From: Methylocapsa sp. S129
GTDB taxonomy: Bacteria; Pseudomonadota; Alphaproteobacteria; Rhizobiales; Beijerinckiaceae
Assembly (NCBI RefSeq): GCF_009765995.1
Contig: NZ_LMUI01000019.1
Span: 172,258-236,257 of the forward strand
Direction: 5' to 3'
Length of the DNA stretch: 64,000 nt
Positions 26,843 through 36,370 of this stretch are shown here, piece by piece. Position numbers and translations under genes: made by a program. Position 1 is the first letter of the stretch, and each line of letters opens with the position of its first letter. The notes beneath the pieces were generated by a model, which searched no databases, had not been told where the DNA came from, and worked only from the letters and a program-made list of their open reading frames with translations.

Positions 26843-27016
26843 GTTATGACAATGCTCGTCCTTGGAAGAGGCTCATTCGCCAGGGCGTCAAGAGCCTAAG
26901 CCTGATCTGCTTACTGCTCGATGTCGGGCAGTAGGCCGACGACGAAACCGCTCGCTGCCCGAAGTGACCAACGACCGACAGCCGACGTCCTCGAAGACGA
27001 AAAAATGGAGGAATTT

Positions 27017-28075
27017 ATGAGCAGGTATCAATCCAGCGCGCCGACTTCCACAGCTCTATTGTCGCGACGGCATGTCCTTCAGGGCTCAGCGGTCCTGGCG
27101 TTCGGCGCGGCCGGCCTATCGTCGAGCGGCGCCCGCGCCGCTGGTGGCCTCGTCGCGCTCGTCCATACACAGGCGGCCGGCGACAACGGTCCGGTGGACA
27201 GCATGATCGCCGCACTGAAGCGGCTCTCAAGCGAGAAGGGCTTCACGATGCGCGCGATCTACGCGCAGGACGCCGCGACCTACGAATCGATTTTTCGAAG
27301 CCTGGGTGATGCGGGCGCGGCGATCGTGGTGTCGACCTTCAACGAGGTGGCTGACCCGATCAAGGCAGTGGCTCCGTCCTATCCCAAGACTAAGTTCATC
27401 CAGCTCTTCGCCGATCCGTTCCAGCCGGCGATCCCGAACGTGGAGACGGTTGGTTATGACTACTACCTCGGCTGCTATCTCTCGGGCTTGTTCGCCAGCC
27501 GCATCTCCAAGTCCGGGAAAATCGGCTACGTCGGCGGCATGAGCCTGCCCGCGCTCAATGCCGACCTCAATGGCCTGAAGGCCGGGGCCGCGGCGGCCAA
27601 CCCGGCCATCGCCGTGACGGGCGCCTTCGCCGGCTCGTTCCAGGACCCGGCCAAGGGCCAAGAGATCGCCAGCCAGATGTATCAATCCGGCGTCGACTAC
27701 ATCCAGACAGATTCCGCCGCCACAGATACCGGCATCATCCAGGCCGCCAATGAAGGCTCCGGCCGAATGGTGAGCGCCATTGCCAAGACGCAGTACAAGC
27801 TCGGTCCGAAGACCGTGGCGGCGATCGTCAAGCTCGACTTCGGCCTGTCGCTCTATCAGGAGGTCAGCAAGGCGTTGGAGGCGGGCTGGATCGGCCACCA
27901 CCTGCCGACAGGAATCGACACTGGCGTGGTCGACTTCGAATTATCCGACGTGTTCCTGAAGGAGGGGCCAGCCGACCTCGTCGCCAAAGCCAAGACGATC
28001 TGGCCCGAGATCGAGACTGCGAAGAAGGCGATTATCACTGGAACGGTCAAGGTGCCGCTCAACACCACGCTCTGA
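27017..28075 (+). CDS. BMP-family nucleoside-type substrate-binding protein
   Basis: A 352-residue protein with a twin-arginine-like signal (SRRHVLQG, then a hydrophobic stretch to the ARAAGG region), so export may be folded through Tat. The body carries BMP/PnrA features: ALVHTQAAGDNGPVDSMIA, YDYYLGCYLSGLFAS, GKIGYVGGMSLPALNADLNG and GFAAG-like helices. ATG 27017 is chosen because GGAGGA lies five bases upstream; an earlier in-frame ATG at 27005 lacks such a site. It is the first gene of the nucleoside operon and delivers the ligand to the ATPase/permease complex. Confidence 0.92.
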   Translation: MSRYQSSAPTSTALLSRRHVLQGSAVLAFGAAGLSSSGARAAGGLVALVHTQAAGDNGPVDSMIAALKRLSSEKGFTMRAIYAQDAATYESIFRSLGDAGAAIVVSTFNEVADPIKAVAPSYPKTKFIQLFADPFQPAIPNVETVGYDYYLGCYLSGLFASRISKSGKIGYVGGMSLPALNADLNGLKAGAAAANPAIAVTGAFAGSFQDPAKGQEIASQMYQSGVDYIQTDSAATDTGIIQAANEGSGRMVSAIAKTQYKLGPKTVAAIVKLDFGLSLYQEVSKALEAGWIGHHLPTGIDTGVVDFELSDVFLKEGPADLVAKAKTIWPEIETAKKAIITGTVKVPLNTTL

Positions 28076-28088
28076 CAGGATCGCTGTG

Positions 28089-29660
28089 ATGCAGGGCGAG
28101 GAGGCGGCGCTGGCGTGCGTCGACGTCAGCGTGCGTTTCGGCGCGGTCGCGGCGCTCAGTGGCGTGAGCCTCGCCTTCGCGCCGGGGCGCATCCATGCAG
28201 TGGTCGGCCAGAACGGCGCTGGGAAGACCACCTTCGCCCGCGTCTGTGCCGGGATGGTCCGGCCAACCGCGGGCGAGTTGCGCATCGGCGCCCAGCCCGT
28301 GCCGGTTGGGAAGGTCAACGCTGCGCGCGCCGCCGGCGTCGAGTTGGTGCACCAGAGCTTCGCGCTACCACCTTCCTTCACCATTGCCGAGTCGATGGAG
28401 TTCGGCGCCACGGGATCCGGCGGGATATTTACCCGTCGGGCGCTCGAGGCGCGGTGGACGGGGCACCTGAAGAGTCTCGGCGTTGATACGAACCTGCGCA
28501 CCCGCATCCGCGACCTGCCGGTCGAGACGCGCCAAGCCGTCGAGATCGCGCGGGCGCTGGTGACGGACGCCAAAATCCTGATCCTAGACGAGCCGACGGC
28601 GGTGCTGTCGCCGGCCGGCGTCGCGACGCTGTTCGAGCGGTTGCGCCTGCTCAGCCGGCGCGGCGTCACCATCATCCTGATCCTCCACAAGATCCGCGAG
28701 GTGCTCGACATCGCCGAAACGATCAGCGTGCTGCGTGGGGGCCGGCTGATCGAAGCGGCGATCCCGGTCGCTGCGATCGATGCGGCGCGTCTTGCGACGG
28801 CGATCATCGGCACGCCGTCGGGCTCTATCGAGGCCGCGGACCAGGCGGCCTTGGTCGGCGGCGGCGGCGGCGCGGCGCCGGTCGAGACCGCGCGTGTCAG
28901 CGCTGCGGCGCCCGCAGGGCCGCCAGTCTTCGAGATGGCTGGCGTCGACACACGACCGGATGGAGAGGGGCGCGCGCTGGAAGGCGCCAGCCTCACGATT
29001 CGGCGCGGCGAGATCGTCGGCGTCGCCGGCGTCGAGGGCAACGGCCAGCACACGCTGGTGCGCGCCCTGGCGGGCCTTGCTGGGCTCGATCGCGGCAGCA
29101 TCTGCCTCGGCGGGACCGACGTCACCGCTCACGCGCTCGCGCAGCGCCGCGCGGCTGGCCTGCGCATCATCCCGTTTGACCGCAACAGCGAGGGCCTGAG
29201 CCTGACAAGCGCGCTGTGGGAGAATTGGTCGGCCCGCCGCCTGTTGCTGGGTCGGCTCCTTTCACCGATCGCGCCCTCGCGGCTGCGGAACGCCTGCCAC
29301 GCGAGCCTCAAGGAATGGGACGTCCGCTTTGCCGACACAGGCCAGCCCGCCGGCTCGCTTTCCGGAGGCAACGCCCAGAAAGTGATCCTAGCGCGCGAGA
29401 TCGACGCCGACGCCTCGCTCGTCATCGCCGCCCAGCCGACGCGCGGCCTCGACATTGGCGCCACCGCCTTCGTCTGGCAGGCGCTGCGCGCCAGTCGGGA
29501 CCGGGGCTGCGGCGTGCTCCTGATCTCTTCTGACCTCGACGAACTCTTCGACATCGCTGATCGCGTAGTGGTGATGCTGTCGGGGCGCATCGCGGCGGAG
29601 TTTTCCGCGCCCTACAACTTGGCGGCGGTTGGCGCGGCGATGACGGGAGCGCCGCAATGA
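28089..29660 (+). CDS. BMP-type nucleoside ABC transporter, tandem ATP-binding protein
   Basis: A 523-residue protein with two ATPase domains. The first has Walker A GQNGAGKTTF and Walker B ILILDEPTAVLSP. The second has the degenerate Walker A GVEGNGQHTL usual for RbsA/BmpB-type proteins, with signature LSGGNAQKVILAREI. A poly-Gly/Ala linker around residues 255-275 (coded by a GGC run near 28857) joins them. ATG 28089 is chosen; GTG 28086 is one codon earlier. It overlaps the permease gene by four bases. Confidence 0.93.
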   Translation: MQGEEAALACVDVSVRFGAVAALSGVSLAFAPGRIHAVVGQNGAGKTTFARVCAGMVRPTAGELRIGAQPVPVGKVNAARAAGVELVHQSFALPPSFTIAESMEFGATGSGGIFTRRALEARWTGHLKSLGVDTNLRTRIRDLPVETRQAVEIARALVTDAKILILDEPTAVLSPAGVATLFERLRLLSRRGVTIILILHKIREVLDIAETISVLRGGRLIEAAIPVAAIDAARLATAIIGTPSGSIEAADQAALVGGGGGAAPVETARVSAAAPAGPPVFEMAGVDTRPDGEGRALEGASLTIRRGEIVGVAGVEGNGQHTLVRALAGLAGLDRGSICLGGTDVTAHALAQRRAAGLRIIPFDRNSEGLSLTSALWENWSARRLLLGRLLSPIAPSRLRNACHASLKEWDVRFADTGQPAGSLSGGNAQKVILAREIDADASLVIAAQPTRGLDIGATAFVWQALRASRDRGCGVLLISSDLDELFDIADRVVVMLSGRIAAEFSAPYNLAAVGAAMTGAPQ

Positions 29661-30706
29661 AGGGCAAAGTCCTCTCGGTCCTCAGGGCGCTCGCTTTCGT
29701 CGTCGTGGCGCTGGCGTTGTGCGGCGTCGTCTTCGAGCTCGCCGGCTTCTCCGCGCCTTTGATGTTCCAGAGCATCGCCGACGGCGCCTTCACCTCACCC
29801 AACGCGCTGATGAAGAGCCTGCGCTGGGCGATGCCGCTCCTGATCACCGCCTGCGGCGTGTTGGTGTCGTTCCGCTGCGGCTATTTCAACGTCGGCGCTC
29901 AGGGCCAGTTCTATCTCGGCGCCATCGGCGCGACCGTCGCAGTGGAAGCGCTAAACGGCGCTCCACCGGCTCTGGTGGTCCCGGTCGCCATCGCCTCCGG
30001 CATGGTAGGCGGGGCGCTGTGGGCTGCCTGGCCCGGCTTCCTGCGTATCCGTTGGGGCACCGACGAAGTGATCACCACGCTAATGGGTAACTTTCTGGCC
30101 GGGCTCTTGCTCGTCTACCTCACCTCTGGGCCACTGAAGGACCCCTCCGGCACCGGGCAAGTCACGGCCAGCCGGCCGGTGGCTCTCGGCTATCGCATCG
30201 CTACCTCGGTCGGCGTGTCGCCGACCATCATCGCGCTCACCCTGGCGACGCTTGTTCTGGTCTGGCTGCTTGTGAACCGCACTGCCTTCGGCGTGCTGTC
30301 GAGCCTCGCCGGGCGCAACCCGGTCATGATCGTCTGGCAAGGAGCGAAGCTGTCCTCGCTTGGCCTCTCCGCCTTCCTGGTCAGCGGCGCGCTGGCGGGC
30401 CTGGCAGGCGCGATCGAACTGCTCGGGCCCAATGGCCGCCTGGTCAGCGGCTTCCTGCCCGGCCACGGGTTCACTGCGGTGCTGATCGCCCTCGTCGCCG
30501 GGCTGTCGGTTACGGGGGTCGCTGTCGTCTCGATGTTCTTCGGCGGCCTGGCGGCGGCGAGCCTGTATCTGCCTGTCATCGCTGGTCTGCCGGCGGCCGC
30601 GATCGACGTGATCAACGCCGCCATCGCGCTGTTCATCACCGCGCGCACCTTTCCCCTGCCAGCCGCGCTGCTCGAGCGCCTGCCGGCGCGGAGGCCAGCG
30701 CCATGA
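29657..30706 (+). CDS. BMP-type nucleoside ABC transporter permease 1
   Basis: A 349-residue protein with eight to ten hydrophobic segments of the BPD_transp_2 family. Typical stretches are ITACGVLVSFRCGYFNVGAQGQ and WPGFLRIRWGTDEVITTLMG, the latter the conserved cytoplasmic region. It is translationally coupled (ATGA) to the ATPase gene and to the second permease gene. Its position and length fit the larger BmpC-like subunit, paired with the shorter BmpD-like one downstream. Confidence 0.92.
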   Translation: MKGKVLSVLRALAFVVVALALCGVVFELAGFSAPLMFQSIADGAFTSPNALMKSLRWAMPLLITACGVLVSFRCGYFNVGAQGQFYLGAIGATVAVEALNGAPPALVVPVAIASGMVGGALWAAWPGFLRIRWGTDEVITTLMGNFLAGLLLVYLTSGPLKDPSGTGQVTASRPVALGYRIATSVGVSPTIIALTLATLVLVWLLVNRTAFGVLSSLAGRNPVMIVWQGAKLSSLGLSAFLVSGALAGLAGAIELLGPNGRLVSGFLPGHGFTAVLIALVAGLSVTGVAVVSMFFGGLAAASLYLPVIAGLPAAAIDVINAAIALFITARTFPLPAALLERLPARRPAP

Positions 30707-31596
30707 GCGATATCCTCATCGCCGTTCTGCGTTCAGGCACGCCCCTGATCTATGTGGCGCTGGCCGGCATGCTGGCCCAGCGCGCCGGTGTCTGGCATCT
30801 CGGCCTGGAGGGGCTGATGATCGCCGGCGCTTGCGCCGCCGCCGTCGGCGTGGAGCAGACCGGCTCGGTCGCGGCCGGACTCGCCCTGGCGGTGCTGGTC
30901 TGTGTACTCGGTTCAACGCTGCTGTGGTTCGTCGTGGAGAAGCTGCGGGCCAATCCGATCATCGCGGGTCTCGGGCTCACGGGCTTGGGCCTCGGCGGCG
31001 CCGACCTCACGGTGCAGTCGATCTATGGCAGCGAGGCCTCGGTGACGGCCGGCGCTGGCCTGCCGCGCCTCGGCGACGCCTTTGGCGCTTTCGGCGTGCT
31101 CTCCGTGCTGGTGGCGGCCATGCCCGTCGTGGTGCTGCTTCTCTGGGTGCTGTTGCGCCGCACTCGCTTTGGCCTGCGCCTGGCGGCCTGCGGCGAACAT
31201 CCGTTCGCCGCCCGCAGCGTCGGCGTCGCGCCCTCGCGCATGCGGCTAATCGCGCTGATGGGCGGCGGCGTGCTCTGCGCCCTCGGCGGCGCTGAGCTGG
31301 CGCTCGGCACGTTGCAGCTCTTCAGCAACAACATGACCGCGGGCCGCGGCTTCATGGCCTTTGCGGCCGTGATCTTCGGCGGCGGCCATCCCATCGGTTC
31401 GGCCCTCGCGGCGTTGTTCTTCAGCATCGTCGAGGCCGCCGGCATCAAGGCTCAGCTCGTCTTCGGCGAGAAGGCGCCGCGCGACCTGCTGCTGGCCCTG
31501 CCCTACCTCGCCACGGTGATTGGCGTGTGGATCAGCGGGCGCCTGCGCGGCGGGCTGAAGGCCGCGGCCAGCGGCGGTGAGCTGCGCGACAACTGA
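30703..31596 (+). CDS. BMP-type nucleoside ABC transporter permease 2
   Basis: A 297-residue BPD_transp_2 membrane protein. The N-terminus has GTPLIYVALAGMLAQRAGVW then HLGLEGLMIAGA, the typical motif of the BmpD-like subunit. It has LRLAACGEHPFAARSVGVAP in the cytoplasmic loop and TAGRGFMAFAAVIFGGGHP near the C-terminus. It overlaps permease 1 by four bases. The VOC gene follows after ten bases. Confidence 0.92.
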   Translation: MSDILIAVLRSGTPLIYVALAGMLAQRAGVWHLGLEGLMIAGACAAAVGVEQTGSVAAGLALAVLVCVLGSTLLWFVVEKLRANPIIAGLGLTGLGLGGADLTVQSIYGSEASVTAGAGLPRLGDAFGAFGVLSVLVAAMPVVVLLLWVLLRRTRFGLRLAACGEHPFAARSVGVAPSRMRLIALMGGGVLCALGGAELALGTLQLFSNNMTAGRGFMAFAAVIFGGGHPIGSALAALFFSIVEAAGIKAQLVFGEKAPRDLLLALPYLATVIGVWISGRLRGGLKAAASGGELRDN

Positions 31597-31606
31597 CGGA
31601 GACCCT

Positions 31607-32035
31607 ATGACCGCCTTCGCCCAACGCCACGCTATAAGCGACGTGTGCTTCCTCGTTGAAGACATTGAGCGATCGATCGCTTTCTATGTCGACAAGCTCG
31701 GCTTCGTGCTGAAGCACCGGGCGCCGGGCTTCGCTGATTTCGACGGCGCCGGGCTGACGCTGGCGCTCTGGGATATCGACCACATCGCCCGCCACACTAC
31801 CGTTCCCGCGCGGCGCGGCTCCGGCGCCCACAACGTGCTTGTAGCCGTCCTGCTTGCCTCTCCAGCGGAGGTGGACGCTTGCCACGCCGACCTCGCGGCG
31901 CAGGGCGTCGTCTTTACCCGGCCGCCAGCCGACTACCCGTGGAACGCGCGCTGCTGCTACTTCGCCGGACCGGACGGCGAGGCGTGGGAACTCTATGCCT
32001 GGCATGAGGGCGGCGCGGTGGGAAAGCTGCCATGA
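31607..32035 (+). CDS. VOC-superfamily protein (glyoxalase/bleomycin-resistance fold)
   Basis: A 142-residue single VOC unit: ISDVCFLVEDIERSIAFYVD then KLGFVLKHRAPGFADF in the first beta-alpha-beta-beta-beta half, and CYFAGPDGEAWELYAW in the second, with the Glu typical of metal sites. ATG 31607 follows GGAGA. It overlaps the nucleoside hydrolase gene by four bases (ATGA). A metal-dependent lyase, isomerase or ring-opening role on a base-derived compound is possible, but the sequence does not fix the reaction. Confidence 0.78.
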   Translation: MTAFAQRHAISDVCFLVEDIERSIAFYVDKLGFVLKHRAPGFADFDGAGLTLALWDIDHIARHTTVPARRGSGAHNVLVAVLLASPAEVDACHADLAAQGVVFTRPPADYPWNARCCYFAGPDGEAWELYAWHEGGAVGKLP

Positions 32036-32979
32036 CCGCGGCGCGCAAGATCATCGTCACCACCGACCCTGGCCAGGACCAGGCGGTCGCGCTCTTCGTG
32101 CTGCTGGCCTTGCCAAAGGACTTCGACATTCTCGGTGTGGTCGCGACCGCCGGCAATATCGGCCTCGACAAGACGCAGCGCAACGCACGCCAACTCCTGG
32201 AACTCGCAGGGCGCAGCGACGTGCGAGTCTATCTCGGTTCGCCCCGACCGATGCGCCGCCCGCTGGTCACGGCTGAGCATGTGCATGGGCCGAACGGTCT
32301 CGATGGGGTGGACCTGCCCGAGCCGTCAATGCCGCTGCAGGCGCAATCCGGCATCGACTTCATCGTCGAGACACTGCTGCGCGAACCCCCGGGCAGCGTC
32401 ACGCTCGTTTGCCTGTCGCCGCTCACCAATCTCGGCCTGGCGCTGGAGAAGGAGCCTGACATCGCCTCGCGTATGGCAGGCGTCGTCATGATGGCGGGCG
32501 CCTATTTCGAGGTTGGCAACATCACGCCGGCCGCCGAGTTCAACGTCTATGTGGACCCCGAAGCCGCTGACCTCGTGCTGCGCTCGGGCGCGGCGATCAC
32601 CATGCTGCCGCTCGACGTCACCCACCAGATGCTGTCGACCCCGGAGCGACTTGATCGCTTCCGAGCGTTGGGCAACCGCTGCGGCCTCGCGACCGCCGAC
32701 ATGCTGAGCTTCTCCGAGGCGTTCGATCTGAAAAAATACGGCTGGGAGGGTGCGCCGCTGCACGGGCCCTGCGTACCCGCTTACATGCTGAAGCCGGAGC
32801 TGTTCGTATCTCGACGGATCAACGTGACGGTCGAAACGGATAGCGCGCTGACGCTAGGTATGACGGTCGCCGACTGGTGGCGCGTCACCGATCGGCCGCG
32901 CAACGTCGCCTATGTCCGAAACGGCGATCCCGCTGGCTACTACGACCTTCTGGTCGAAACGATCGCGCGGTTGCCATGA
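32032..32979 (+). CDS. Nucleoside hydrolase (IUNH family)
   Basis: A 315-residue protein of the inosine-uridine preferring nucleoside hydrolase family, which splits nucleosides into base and ribose. Shown by VTTDPGQDQAVALFVLLALP at the N-terminus, CLSPLTNLGLALEKEPDI, VVMMAGAYFEVGNITPAAEF then NVYVDPEAA, and PLDVTHQML. The usual DTDPGxDD calcium motif reads TTDPGQDQ, so the final Asp is Gln17; catalysis may be altered. It is coupled to the VOC gene, and a 150-base gap separates it from the amidohydrolase. Confidence 0.88.
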   Translation: MTAARKIIVTTDPGQDQAVALFVLLALPKDFDILGVVATAGNIGLDKTQRNARQLLELAGRSDVRVYLGSPRPMRRPLVTAEHVHGPNGLDGVDLPEPSMPLQAQSGIDFIVETLLREPPGSVTLVCLSPLTNLGLALEKEPDIASRMAGVVMMAGAYFEVGNITPAAEFNVYVDPEAADLVLRSGAAITMLPLDVTHQMLSTPERLDRFRALGNRCGLATADMLSFSEAFDLKKYGWEGAPLHGPCVPAYMLKPELFVSRRINVTVETDSALTLGMTVADWWRVTDRPRNVAYVRNGDPAGYYDLLVETIARLP

Positions 32980-33129
32980 GGAGCGCCACCACGTGTTGAG
33001 TCCACATGTGATCATGAATTGGCCGGCTGATCGCAAAACGAGGCTGCCGATCGGACGGACCATGGCGGAGGATGCCCCTTTCGTCTTCTCCCAATTGCCC
33101 CAAGATGCGCGCGTTCAAGGGGTGACGGC

Positions 33130-34665
33130 ATGACCACGCTCATCAGGAACGCCACCATCCTCGCCATGGACGCCGCCCATGGCGCCACACCATTCCTCGG
33201 CGACATTCTCGTGGAGGGTGACCGAATCGCCACCATCGGCCACGGCCTCGAGGCGCCGCCCGGCGCGAAGGTGATCGAGGGCCGCGACCGCCTGGTAATG
33301 CCGGGGCTTGTCAACGCCCACATCCACTCGTCCGAGACGTTCTTCAAGGGCCGCTACCAGAACATGCCGCTTGAGGTGTGGACGCTCTACGCCTATCCGC
33401 TCGTCGGCGCGCCGGTCATCCCGGAGCGGCTGCTCTATCTGCGCTCTCTGCTGACGGCGATGGAAGCTTTGAAGGGCGGCGTCACCACCATGGTGGATGA
33501 TTTCTTCGATCCGCCGCGCTTCGATCTCGACCGGCTGGGCATTGTCTTCTCCGCCTATGATGCGGTCGGCATCCGCGCCAATGTCTCGAACGCCATCATC
33601 GACAGGCATATCTTCGACACGCTGCCCTTCGCGCGCGAGATCGTCCCCGCCGCGCTTCAGGCGGCAATCCCCGATCCGGGCTTCACGGTCGACGGCTATA
33701 TGGACTATTGCCGCTCCGTCTTTGCAAGCCTTCATGGGCGCGGCAATGGCCGCCTCCGTTTCATGCTCGCGCCTTCGGCGCCGCAGCGATGCAGCGTGCC
33801 GCTGATGGAGGCCTGTCTCGCCCTCGCCGTCGAAAAAGGCGTACCCTACCACACGCATATCCTGGAGACGAAGACACAAGCCGTCACGGGCGAAGAGTTC
33901 TACGGCAAGACGCTGATCCGCTATATGCACGATCTTGGTCTGCTGGCGAGGAATGTCACCATCGCCCATTCGATCTGGGTGACGGATGAAGATATGGTGC
34001 TGATGGGCTCGGCCGACTGCTCGATCGCGCACAACTGCATCTCGAACCAGAAACTCGGCGCCGGCGTCGCGCCAGTTCGGCGCCTGCTTGACGCCGGGGT
34101 GAATGTTGGGCTCGGCACGGACGGCCTTTGCAGCAACGACACCGCCCGCATCTTCGATGTGATGCGCGCCGCCGGCCTTATCCACGGTACGGCCACGCCC
34201 GATTATGAGCGCTGGGTGACGTCGGAGGAGATCCTAACCGCGGCGACGATCAAGGGCGCGCGTACCGCCCTCCTCGATCACGTGACGGGATCGCTCGAAG
34301 TCGGCAAGAAGGCCGACCTCCTAATTCTGAAAATGGACGGCTTCAACTTCTCGCCGATGAACGACATCCGCCACCACCTCGTCTATTGCGAGAACGGGCA
34401 GTCGATCGAGACGGTGATGGTGGACGGCGCCGTCGTCGTTGCAAACGGCCGCTTGACCACAGTCGATGAGGACGCCGTGTTCGCCGAGTTGCGCGAGATC
34501 GTGCCGGCTTGGCTCACCGAGCACGCCGAGGTCGAGGCGCGGAACAAGGTCTTCGAGCCCTATATGCGCGAACTCCACCGCCGGGCGACGATCCGCGATA
34601 TCGGCATCAACCGGTATCAGGGCGACATGCCGTTCTGGACCGGTCAGAATCGGGCCTCCGCATGA
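33130..34665 (+). CDS. Amidohydrolase-superfamily nucleobase/s-triazine-type deaminase
   Basis: A 511-residue protein with all metal ligands of the subtype III AtzA/TrzN/guanine-deaminase group: His64 and His66 (NAHIH), His243 (HTHILETK), His280 (TIAHSIW) and Asp331 (GLGTDGLCSND). Flanking beta-sandwich strands (LIRNATILAMD; GSLEVGKKADLLIL) form the composite domain. In a nucleoside operon the likely role is hydrolytic deamination of a base freed by the hydrolase or phosphorylase. The exact base is unknown. It overlaps deoA by four bases. The C-terminal 40 residues extend beyond many relatives. Confidence 0.85.
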   Translation: MTTLIRNATILAMDAAHGATPFLGDILVEGDRIATIGHGLEAPPGAKVIEGRDRLVMPGLVNAHIHSSETFFKGRYQNMPLEVWTLYAYPLVGAPVIPERLLYLRSLLTAMEALKGGVTTMVDDFFDPPRFDLDRLGIVFSAYDAVGIRANVSNAIIDRHIFDTLPFAREIVPAALQAAIPDPGFTVDGYMDYCRSVFASLHGRGNGRLRFMLAPSAPQRCSVPLMEACLALAVEKGVPYHTHILETKTQAVTGEEFYGKTLIRYMHDLGLLARNVTIAHSIWVTDEDMVLMGSADCSIAHNCISNQKLGAGVAPVRRLLDAGVNVGLGTDGLCSNDTARIFDVMRAAGLIHGTATPDYERWVTSEEILTAATIKGARTALLDHVTGSLEVGKKADLLILKMDGFNFSPMNDIRHHLVYCENGQSIETVMVDGAVVVANGRLTTVDEDAVFAELREIVPAWLTEHAEVEARNKVFEPYMRELHRRATIRDIGINRYQGDMPFWTGQNRASA

Positions 34666-36014
34666 GCGCGGAACGGCTCGGTTTCCTGCCGCAGGAGATC
34701 ATTCGCAAGAAGCGCGACCGGGGCGCGCTTTCGGTCGAGGAGATCGCCTTCTTCATCGCGGGCGTCACCAACGGCACGATCAGCGAGGGCCAGATCGGCG
34801 CCTTCAACATGGCCGTCTATCTGAACGGCATGGAGCGCGATGAACTGACGGCCTTCGCGCTCGCCATGCGCGACTCCGGCGATGTGATCGACTGGAGCAC
34901 GATTGGCATCGGTGGGCGGACGCTGATCGACAAGCATTCGAGCGGTGGCGTCGGCGACGAGAAGGTGAGCCTGATCGTCGCGCCGCTCGTCGCCGCCTGC
35001 GGCATCAAGATGCCGATGATCTCGGCCCGCGGCCTCGGCCATACCGGCGGCGAGGTCGATCTCATGGACAGCATGCCGGGCGTGCAGATTGCGCCGCCGG
35101 TGGAGTTCTTCATGCGGACCGTGGCCGAGGTGGGCTGCGCGATCATCGGACCGACCCGCCGCCTCGCTCCGGCCGACGGGGCGATCTATTATGTGCGCGA
35201 CGTGACGGCAACGGTCGAATCGATCCCGCTGATCGCCAGCTCGATCATGTCGAAGAAGCTCGCGGCCGGCATCAATGGCCTGGTGATGAGCGTCAATTTC
35301 GGCTCCGGCGCCTTCATGCCGACGGTCGATGACGCCCTCGCCCTCGCACAGAGCATGCTCGGCGTGGCCGAGGACGCCGGCGTGCCAATGGTCACGCATC
35401 TATGCGACATGGACGAGGTGATGGGCGACGCCGTTGGCAGCCTGCCGCAAATCCGCGAGGTGATCGGCTTCCTGACCGGCGGCCCACGCGAGGTGCGGCT
35501 CGAGGAGATCGTCATAACGCTCTCGGCCGAGATCCTGATCATGGGCGGCCTCGCCGCCACGATGGCCGAAGCGCGTGCGCTTCTGAAGACCAGGCTTGAT
35601 GATGGCGGCGCCGCCGACCGCTTCGGCCGCATGGTCGCGTCGCTCGGCGGACCCGCCGATATCGTCACGAACCCCGACCGTCATCTCGAACAGGCGCCCT
35701 TCATCCGGCCAGTCTTTGCGGAGACCGATGGTTATGTGGCGCGGGTGGACGCGCGCGCCGTCGGTCTCGCCCTCCTGGGCATCGGGTCGGGCCGGACGCG
35801 GCCGGACCAGTCGATCGACCACGCCGTCGGCCTCTCTGGCATGGTCCATGTCGGCGACCGCGCCGGCATTGACCGACCGCTGGCCATCCTTCACGCCCGC
35901 GACGAGGCCGCGTGGTCGCGGGCCGCCGCGGCTCTGCGGGCCGCGATCACGCTTTCCGACACCCGGCCGGCAGCCCAGCCGCTCATGCGCGCGCGGCTCG
36001 CGACCCGGCTCTAG
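34662..36014 (+). CDS. deoA: Thymidine phosphorylase
   Basis: A 450-residue protein. The N-terminal helical domain begins LPQEIIRKKRDRGALSVEEI. The phosphate-binding signature is DKHSSGGVGDEKVSLIVAPL. The pyrimidine-phosphorylase motif reads SARGLGHTGGEVDLMDSMPG, with Glu where most family members have Thr. ATG 34662 overlaps the amidohydrolase stop (ATGA). It converts thymidine or deoxyuridine plus phosphate to base and deoxyribose-1-phosphate. It is the last gene of the operon. No deoB or deoC is nearby, so the sugar phosphate must be processed by enzymes encoded elsewhere. Confidence 0.92.
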   Translation: MSAERLGFLPQEIIRKKRDRGALSVEEIAFFIAGVTNGTISEGQIGAFNMAVYLNGMERDELTAFALAMRDSGDVIDWSTIGIGGRTLIDKHSSGGVGDEKVSLIVAPLVAACGIKMPMISARGLGHTGGEVDLMDSMPGVQIAPPVEFFMRTVAEVGCAIIGPTRRLAPADGAIYYVRDVTATVESIPLIASSIMSKKLAAGINGLVMSVNFGSGAFMPTVDDALALAQSMLGVAEDAGVPMVTHLCDMDEVMGDAVGSLPQIREVIGFLTGGPREVRLEEIVITLSAEILIMGGLAATMAEARALLKTRLDDGGAADRFGRMVASLGGPADIVTNPDRHLEQAPFIRPVFAETDGYVARVDARAVGLALLGIGSGRTRPDQSIDHAVGLSGMVHVGDRAGIDRPLAILHARDEAAWSRAAAALRAAITLSDTRPAAQPLMRARLATRL

Positions 36015-36322
36015 TCGAGGGGCTACGGCGCTGACTGGACCCAGCCGCGCGGCGCCGCACTACTGATCGCGCCGATTCCGATCATAGAGATTCATCTTTG
36101 CGACCTCAGAAAATATCGTCTCCCCCGCGTGGCGCTTCGGCAGTGTCACAGCCTAAATCAATGCGCGATGCCAATTGATTTGACACCCGTACAAAGCTCG
36201 ATCGCCCTCCACCCCATTTCACGGCCCCGTCCGTACTGCTTGAACCCGCCCAAAGGCATCGTTGAAAAACCGTTTTAGTCGGCGCTTCTCAAACGGTGAG
36301 TTTTTGATAAGTCTTTGATTTT
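36015..36322. other. Gene-free right end of the island, with putative integrase arm sites
   Basis: No gene. accgtttta (36269-36277) and inverted tcaaacggt (36289-36297) repeat the motifs found beside the left attachment repeat. They are placed about 25-55 bases inside the right attachment repeat, as expected for arm-type sites. No clear terminator for the nucleoside operon was found. Confidence 0.5.
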
Positions 36323-36370
36323 ATTGGTGAGCGCGGTGGGACTCGAACCCACGACCCTCTGATTAAAAGT
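36323..36370. repeat. Right attachment repeat (3' half of intact tRNA-Lys)
   Basis: Forty-eight bases identical to 5195-5242. Here the repeat is continuous with the tRNA 5' half (36371-36400), so the gene is restored by island-borne sequence. Recombination between the two copies would regenerate an uninterrupted tRNA-Lys in the chromosome. Confidence 0.9.
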
